A DNA stretch of 47,706 bases. Origin: an uncultured Muribaculaceae bacterium (GTDB lineage Bacteria; Bacteroidota; Bacteroidia; Bacteroidales; Muribaculaceae). Of the stretch, positions 42,989-47,706 are shown piece by piece; position 1 is the first letter of the stretch, and each line of letters begins with the position of its first letter. The position numbers and the translations under genes are program-made. The notes under the pieces are model-generated. The model ran no database searches. It saw only the letters and a list, made by a program, of their open reading frames with translations, and was not told the DNA's origin. The stretch is from contig CALUMX010000023.1 in the NCBI GenBank assembly GCA_944321875.1, positions 1-47,706 on the forward strand, given 5' to 3'.

Positions 42989-43987
42989 ATGAAGTTTCTT
43001 ACAGAAGAAAAATTGACAATCGTCGGCGCAGCTGGTATGATTGGTTCAAACATGGCTCAAACAGCCTTGATGATGGGCTTGACTCCTAATATCTGTCTTT
43101 ATGACCCTTACGGTCCAGGTTTGGAAGGTGTAGCAGAGGAAATGTTCCACTGCGGTTTCGAAGGAGCTAATGTTACTTTCACAACTGATATCAAAGAGGC
43201 TTTGACCGATGCTAAGTATGTTATCTCTTCAGGTGGTGCTGCCCGTAAGGCTGGTATGACTCGTGAAGACCTTCTCAAGGGTAACGCTGCTATTGCAGAA
43301 GAGTTCGGTAAGAACATCAAAGCATATTGCCCGGACGTTAAGCACGTTGTTGTTATCTTCAACCCGGCTGACATCACTGGCTTGATTACTCTTCTTTACT
43401 CAGGCTTGAAACCTTCACAGGTTACAACTCTTGCTGCTCTTGACAGCACACGCCTGCAAAGCGAATTGGCTAAATACTTCGGTATTCCTCAAAGCTCAGT
43501 TACAGGTTGCCGTACTTATGGTGGTCACGGTGAGCAAATGGCTGTATTTGCATCTACTGCAAAGGTTAACGGCACTCCGCTTCTCGACCTCATCGGCACT
43601 GACAAGCTTCCTGCTGAAAAGTGGGCAGAAATCCAACAAAAGGTTACAAAGGGTGGTGCAAACATCATCAACCTCCGCGGCCGTTCTTCATTCCAGAGCC
43701 CGTCTTACGTATCTGTTGAGATGATTCGCGCTGCTATGGGTGGCGAGGCATTCCGCTGGCCGGCTGGTCGCTACGTTTCTTTCCAAGGCTTTGACCACAT
43801 CATGATGGCTGTTGAGGCTACTATCACTGAGAAGGGTTGCGCTTACGAAGAAATCGTTGGTACTCCTGCTGAAATGGAAGCTCTCCGCGAAAGCTACAAG
43901 CACCTCTGCGCTCTCCGTGACGAAGTAATCGCTATGGGCGTTCTTCCTCCGGTAGCAGAATGGAAGTCTTTGAACCCGAACGTATAA
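42989..43987 (+). CDS. mdh: Malate dehydrogenase
   Basis: 332 residues of the lactate/malate dehydrogenase superfamily, in the form usual for Bacteroidales. NAD-binding GAAGMIGSN near residue 13, the ISSGGAARKAGMTREDLLKGNA segment (substrate loop with Arg), VVIFNPADITGL, and catalytic His in TYGGHGEQM. It interconverts malate and oxaloacetate, in these bacteria mainly toward malate in the reductive branch to succinate/propionate. Codon use is strongly biased (repeated GGT, CGT, AAG, GTT), indicating high expression. Confidence 0.94.
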   Translation: MKFLTEEKLTIVGAAGMIGSNMAQTALMMGLTPNICLYDPYGPGLEGVAEEMFHCGFEGANVTFTTDIKEALTDAKYVISSGGAARKAGMTREDLLKGNAAIAEEFGKNIKAYCPDVKHVVVIFNPADITGLITLLYSGLKPSQVTTLAALDSTRLQSELAKYFGIPQSSVTGCRTYGGHGEQMAVFASTAKVNGTPLLDLIGTDKLPAEKWAEIQQKVTKGGANIINLRGRSSFQSPSYVSVEMIRAAMGGEAFRWPAGRYVSFQGFDHIMMAVEATITEKGCAYEEIVGTPAEMEALRESYKHLCALRDEVIAMGVLPPVAEWKSLNPNV

Positions 43988-44014
43988 TTCGGAAGCTATC
44001 AGCTTAATCCATAG

Positions 44015-44047
44015 AAGTGCCGCCCTCTTTGGGAGCGGCACTTTTTC
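44015..44047 (+). terminator. mdh terminator
   Basis: AAGTGCCGC pairs with GCGGCACTT around CCTCTTTGGGA, followed by TTTTTC, 28 bases after the mdh stop. Confidence 0.75.
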
Positions 44048-44112
44048 TTTAAAAAAATGAACCCTTTGGGGTGCGGATTGTTATCCTTTTAATCAATAAA
44101 ATTTGACGACGT

Positions 44113-44796
44113 ATGAAAAAGAACAAAATTGTGGCAGTCGTTTTGAGTGCTGCCTTTCTACTTCTACCTTCCTGTAATATGAGCAATACAGCAAAAGGCG
44201 GTATGATTGGTGCCGGTTCGGGAGCCGGTGTCGGTGCATTGATTGGTGGACTTATCGGACAAGGTAAGGGAGCGGCTATCGGAGCCGGTATCGGAGCTGT
44301 TGTCGGAACGGGAGCAGGTGTGCTCATCGGAAAGAAGATGGACAAGGCTGCCGAGCAGGCAAAGGAAATTGAGGGTGCTAAGGTTGAGCAAGGCGAACAG
44401 AACGGTGTACAATACGTGAAGGTGACCCTTGACTCGGGTATTACATTCCCGACCAATGGAACTACGCTGTCGGCAACGGCCAAGAACGAGCTTTCGAAGT
44501 TTGTCATGCAGCTTGACCCGCAGTTTGACCTGGCAATTGCCGGACATACCGACAATACGGGTACACTTGAGGTGAACCAGCGCATTTCTCTGCAACGCGC
44601 TCAGTCGGTTGCCAATCATTTAAATTCCTGCGGTGTGCAGTACAGCCGTCTGCGCTCAGTGAAGGGATACGACTATCAATATCCTATCGCCGACAACTCA
44701 ACTGCCGCAGGACGAGCCCAGAACCGTCGTGTGGAGTTGTATCTGTTGCCAAGCCAGGCAATGATTAACGAAGCCAATGCGGCTGCCGGCAAATAG
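44113..44796 (+). CDS. OmpA-family lipoprotein with glycine zipper
   Basis: 227 residues: lipoprotein signal (IVAVVLSAAFLLLPSC, lipobox LPSC), a glycine-zipper membrane segment (about 30-75, GGMIGAGSGAGVGALIGGL and following repeats), then an OmpA-type peptidoglycan-binding domain with AGHTDNTG, NQRISLQRAQSVANHL and AQNRRVELYL. It likely anchors the outer membrane to peptidoglycan, similar to YiaD/Pal proteins. Confidence 0.92.
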   Translation: MKKNKIVAVVLSAAFLLLPSCNMSNTAKGGMIGAGSGAGVGALIGGLIGQGKGAAIGAGIGAVVGTGAGVLIGKKMDKAAEQAKEIEGAKVEQGEQNGVQYVKVTLDSGITFPTNGTTLSATAKNELSKFVMQLDPQFDLAIAGHTDNTGTLEVNQRISLQRAQSVANHLNSCGVQYSRLRSVKGYDYQYPIADNSTAAGRAQNRRVELYLLPSQAMINEANAAAGK

Positions 44797-44828
44797 TCGG
44801 ATTTCCAGCGATTATTGTTGTAAGATAG

Positions 44829-44860
44829 AAAGAGCCTGTTTGATGCAGGCTCTTTTTTTT
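44829..44860 (+). terminator. Terminator of the OmpA-like gene
   Basis: AAAGAGCCTG pairs with CAGGCTCTTT, followed by a run of Ts, 33 bases after the stop. Confidence 0.75.
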
Positions 44861-44970
44861 GTGACTTATTGCTATAAAAAGTTAAATATACGCATATACC
44901 TATTGTAAAGAGGTAAATAATTTCTATATTCGAATTTCGTAAACACAAACCAAATTTGAACTGTTAGATT

Positions 44971-46788
44971 ATGAATAAAAAACTAATGCTCGCTGCCGCA
45001 CTTGTATGTGGTTCGTTCTTTCCCACGTATGCGGTTCAGGCGGTTACAACTCCGATTTTAAAGACACTGCCGGATGGAACCCAGATTGAGGTAGTGCTTC
45101 ATGGGGACGAAAAATTTCATTATGAGACGTTGACTGACGGCACAATGGTGGCTCAGAAGTCCGATGGTTTCTATTATTATGCAACTGCCAACATGGATGG
45201 TATTGAGGCAATGCCTTATCGGGTGGGCGCTGCGCTTCCTTCGAATGTGAGAATGCAGAGTAAGCAGGCACTCGGTTCGGTGCTGTCAGAGTTGCAGAAG
45301 AAAAGCGAAGAAAGATGGAATCAGCCTATGCAGAAAGCTTCAAGAATGGAAGCATCCATGGGAGAACACGGTTTGGTAATCCTTGTTAATTTTAAGGATG
45401 TCGAGATGAAATACGACCGTCAGGTTTATGACGATATGCTCAATAAGGAAGGTTTTACTGATTATGCTCATAAGGGTAGTGCCCGCGATTATTTCGTAGC
45501 GTCTTCCTATGGCCAGTTTACACCTCAGTTTGACGTATTGGGTCCGTACACGTTGTCTCAGAAGCAATCATATTACGGTGCTAACGGATACAGTGGAGAC
45601 CTCCGTGTTCCGGATATGATTGTAGAGGCTTGTCAGTTGGCATCGGCCGATGGTCATGACCTGTCGAAGTATGACGAGAACAACGATGGAAAGATTGATA
45701 ACGTATATGTATTCTATGCCGGTGAAGGCGAAGCTACCGGAGGAGATTCCAATACTATCTGGCCACACCGTTGGATTGTGATGCCGGGTTATAATTTCAC
45801 AGGTAGCAATGTTGTCAATGGTGTGGAGATTTATGACTATGCGACCAGCAACGAAATCTATACAGCACTGGAAAGCGTTGTGGAGACAGATTTCTCAGGT
45901 GTTGGAACGTTTATCCATGAATTCAGCCACGTGCTTGGTTTGCCGGACCTTTATGTGACCGATTACGGAAGACATCAGGACCCGGATATCTATGACGTGA
46001 TGAGTGCAGGAAACTATCTGTACGCAGGACGTGTGCCGATGGGTTATTCCGCATACGAACGTATGTTTGCCGGCTGGTTGACTCCGAAGCAGATTTTCCC
46101 TTCCCGCGATGGTGACAAGATGACTTTGCAGCCGATTGAGGAAGGTGAGGTTCTGTTGCTGACGGAAGACGGACAGGAACACAATCTCGACGGTCGTGAC
46201 CCATCCCCAGTTACGTTCTATTTGATTGAGAACCGTAGTGGTGAAGGTTGGGATGCCTATGCTAATTACAGCGCTTCAGGCAGCCATTACACAGTACGCG
46301 GTGATAAAGGTCTGTTGATTACCCGTGTGAAGTATGATGCAGGTCGTTGGGAAAATAACGAGGTTAACAACTATCGGAATGATATGGGTGTGATGTATAA
46401 GTATAACACGGCGCAATCCAACTTCTATCCGATGTTCCCTGGCAAGCGTGCCCAAACTTCACTCGTTTTTGGTAAGGAAGACAATTATAAGATTTATGAT
46501 ATCGTGCGTGACGAAGAGACGGGAGCTGTTTCTTTCTCTATTTCCGATGAGTTTGGTGAAGCAAACAGTAGCGTGAAAGGCCTGACTGAGCAAGATTTCT
46601 ACGCTATCGGTGGAACAGGTGCTCTTGAAGTGTTTGGCGACGGAGCGACAGCCGTTGAGGTTTATACTCCGTCAGGAGCTAAGGTGTATGCCGGTAATGA
46701 CCGTCAGGTTCGCCTTGCTGCCGGACTCTACATCGTCAAGTTGCAAAATGCAGGAAAGGTTTCTACTCAGAAAATAGTGGTTAGGTAA
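44971..46788 (+). CDS. M6 family metalloprotease with C-terminal sorting domain
   Basis: 605 residues: signal peptide (LMLAAALVCGSFFPTYAVQA), a prodomain (about 25-130), and an M6-type zinc protease domain with HEFSHVLGLPDLY; His316, Glu317 and His320 are the zinc/catalytic residues. A calcium-like DENNDGKIDNVYVFYAG segment precedes it. The last 75 or so residues (TAVEVYTPSGAKVYAG, LAAGLYIVKL, STQKIVVR) form a Por/T9SS type A sorting domain, as in the gene at 1845. Likely secreted or surface-displayed; targets unknown. Single-gene unit with terminator at 46819. Confidence 0.9.
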   Translation: MNKKLMLAAALVCGSFFPTYAVQAVTTPILKTLPDGTQIEVVLHGDEKFHYETLTDGTMVAQKSDGFYYYATANMDGIEAMPYRVGAALPSNVRMQSKQALGSVLSELQKKSEERWNQPMQKASRMEASMGEHGLVILVNFKDVEMKYDRQVYDDMLNKEGFTDYAHKGSARDYFVASSYGQFTPQFDVLGPYTLSQKQSYYGANGYSGDLRVPDMIVEACQLASADGHDLSKYDENNDGKIDNVYVFYAGEGEATGGDSNTIWPHRWIVMPGYNFTGSNVVNGVEIYDYATSNEIYTALESVVETDFSGVGTFIHEFSHVLGLPDLYVTDYGRHQDPDIYDVMSAGNYLYAGRVPMGYSAYERMFAGWLTPKQIFPSRDGDKMTLQPIEEGEVLLLTEDGQEHNLDGRDPSPVTFYLIENRSGEGWDAYANYSASGSHYTVRGDKGLLITRVKYDAGRWENNEVNNYRNDMGVMYKYNTAQSNFYPMFPGKRAQTSLVFGKEDNYKIYDIVRDEETGAVSFSISDEFGEANSSVKGLTEQDFYAIGGTGALEVFGDGATAVEVYTPSGAKVYAGNDRQVRLAAGLYIVKLQNAGKVSTQKIVVR

Positions 46789-46818
46789 TATTAAAGATGT
46801 AATGTATGTTTAATTAGT

Positions 46819-46849
46819 CCCTCTTCCCGATTCGGGAAGAGGGTTTTTT
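46819..46849 (+). terminator. Terminator of the M6 protease gene
   Basis: CCCTCTTCCCGA pairs with TTCGGGAAGAGGG and is followed by six Ts. Confidence 0.8.
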
Positions 46850-46878
46850 ATGCGAAATAAAGTAGAAGCTAAATCGGG

Positions 46879-46886
46879 TATATTTG
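46879..46886 (+). promoter_or_regulatory. -7 box TATATTTG for the YdeI-type gene
   Basis: TATATTTG, 41 bases before ATG 46928. Confidence 0.5.
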
Positions 46887-46927
46887 CAGTGCTTTGTGTA
46901 CTTTTGGAATAAAATAGGAAAAAGAAC

Positions 46928-47494
46928 ATGGTTATCAGAAATTTGTTAGAGGTTAAGTCAAGGTCGGAATTGCGTGAATGGTTAAAGTTGAACTATGACA
47001 AGGAAACGGAATGCTGGGTAGTGGTCAAACGGGGAAGGCCTGTTGACGATGGAACCTTTTGGTATGTCGATGCGGTGGAAGAAGCCATGTGTTTTGGTTG
47101 GATTGACAGTACTACTAAAAAAATTTCTGAGGAGGTGACGGCACAGAAGCTTTGTCCCCGAAAACCCCGGAGTAATTGGTCGGAACTGAATAAGGAGCGA
47201 TGCCGGCGCATGGAACGACTGGGACTCATGACAGATGCGGGCAGAGCCGTATTGCCGGATATGTCGGAGGCTGGTTTTGTTATCGACCCGGAGATTCTTT
47301 GTGAATTGCAGTCAGACCCGATGTTGTGGGAGAATTTCTGCAGGTTCCCCGAATTGTATAAGAGGGTGAGAATAGATACTATTCAGATAAAAAAGAAAGA
47401 GCCGGAACTTTTTAGAAAACGGTTGGATAAATTCCTGGAAAACACGCGGAAAGGTATCCTTTACGGAGAATGGAACGATAATGGGAGGTTGTAA
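46928..47494 (+). CDS. YdeI/OmpD-associated family protein
   Basis: 188 residues matching the YdeI family: SRSELREWLKLNYDKETECWVVV at the start, WYVDAVEEAMCFGWIDSTTKKI in the middle, then RKPRSNWSELNKERCRRMERLGLMTDAGR. Members occur widely and have been linked to stress and bacteriocin resistance; the biochemical role is not established. No signal peptide. The stop lies only 17 bases before the tandem promoter repeats at the window edge. Confidence 0.85.
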   Translation: MVIRNLLEVKSRSELREWLKLNYDKETECWVVVKRGRPVDDGTFWYVDAVEEAMCFGWIDSTTKKISEEVTAQKLCPRKPRSNWSELNKERCRRMERLGLMTDAGRAVLPDMSEAGFVIDPEILCELQSDPMLWENFCRFPELYKRVRIDTIQIKKKEPELFRKRLDKFLENTRKGILYGEWNDNGRL

Positions 47495-47510
47495 GATTGA
47501 GCTTTTGTAA

Positions 47511-47549
47511 CGTTTGCCTTTGCACTCGCCTTTCACTATTTTTTGATAA
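47511..47549 (+). repeat. Dispersed promoter element, copy P4
   Basis: TTTG (47513-47516), 20-base spacer ending CACTCGCCTTTCAC, then TATTTTTTG, one base longer than an ideal -7 box. It is identical over 39 bases to P3 at 47595. The upstream GGCTCGGC/GACTTGAAAAC part present in P2 and P3 is missing here. Confidence 0.75.
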
Positions 47550-47552
47550 AAT

Positions 47553-47633
47553 AGGATGCGGCTCGGCATAGTCAAACTTGAAAACATCCGTTTTCGTTTG
47601 CCTTTGCACTCGCCTTTCACTATTTTTTGATAA
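47553..47633 (+). repeat. Dispersed promoter element, copy P3
   Basis: Full-length form: AGGATGCGGCTCGGC, GTCAAACTTGAAAAC, CCGTTTTC, TTTG (47597-47600), 20-base spacer with GCACTCGCCTTTCAC, TATTTTTTG. It closely matches P2 (33835-33910, minus strand). Together with P4 it forms a tandem pair with an 84-base period that may continue beyond the window. Confidence 0.75.
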
Positions 47634-47706
47634 TGAATGTCCGCAAGTTGCCAATCAATAAATTCGATGTTTAAAGTTCGCCCTATACGTACATGCGCAA
47701 AGTTCG

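Noticed and set aside
47312..47654. Minus-strand small frames at the right edge with KGECKGK or ERRVQRQT repeats
   Set aside because: They are translations of the dispersed promoter element read backwards, and also overlap the YdeI-type gene.
1..47706. CRISPR array, integrase, transposase or prophage genes
   Set aside because: No regularly spaced direct repeats with unique spacers and no recognisable recombinase, transposase or phage protein was found.

Overview
The window is a chromosomal segment of a member of the Bacteroidales, most likely a gut lineage of the Bacteroidaceae, Muribaculaceae or Tannerellaceae type. The evidence is the repeated promoter form TAnnTTTG, the weak use of Shine-Dalgarno sites, families largely restricted to Bacteroidota (DUF4270, DUF4292, GldH, a half-length starch-synthase-like protein, a tiny COX24-type ribosomal protein), and two secreted proteins with Por/T9SS-like C-terminal sorting domains. 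Species cannot be fixed by eye.

Layout. 1-1600 is AT-rich and accessory-looking: a lysine-rich H1-like protein with a duplicated module, then an EcsC-family gene broken by a one-base frameshift. 1845-4366 holds a secreted sorting-domain protein and a metallophosphoesterase lipoprotein overlapping a small envelope protein. 4449-11413 is a tight minus-strand run read dut, TPR, DUF4292 lipoprotein, EnvC-like activator, GNAT/FemAB-like acyltransferase, Wzx flippase: nucleotide housekeeping followed by cell-envelope assembly. dinB, rpsO and typA follow. 15.3-17.3 kb is an AT-rich, gene-poor island with one zinc-ribbon membrane protein, three copies of a promoter-hairpin-terminator small-RNA unit and a further structured RNA. 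purT, a winged-helix protein, tRNA-Gln, a small membrane protein/PstS-like/TPR operon, tRNA-Thr and a glgA-like/DUF4270 pair come next.

25.7-28.2 kb carries panC, panD and ffh on the plus strand. From 39 kb back to 28.9 kb the minus strand is rich in RNA metabolism and cell division genes: zapA, a coiled-coil gene, a structured RNA, rny (RNase Y), a PSP1/RicT-like gene with a long disordered tail, gldH, a HAD phosphatase, an M24 peptidase, cca, HU, a 29-residue COX24-type gene and an RNase E/G. The right end has a type I pullulanase, cardiolipin synthase, malate dehydrogenase, an OmpA-like lipoprotein, an M6 protease and a YdeI-type protein.

The most unusual signals are non-coding: (i) the three-copy small-RNA family at 15.55-17.05 kb, whose hairpin keeps pairing despite base changes and two of whose promoters carry the same 18-bp dyad; (ii) a 6S-shaped RNA at 17.11-17.26 kb; (iii) a dispersed promoter element whose spacer is also conserved, present four times including a tandem pair at the right edge; (iv) a structured RNA between the zapA cluster and rny.
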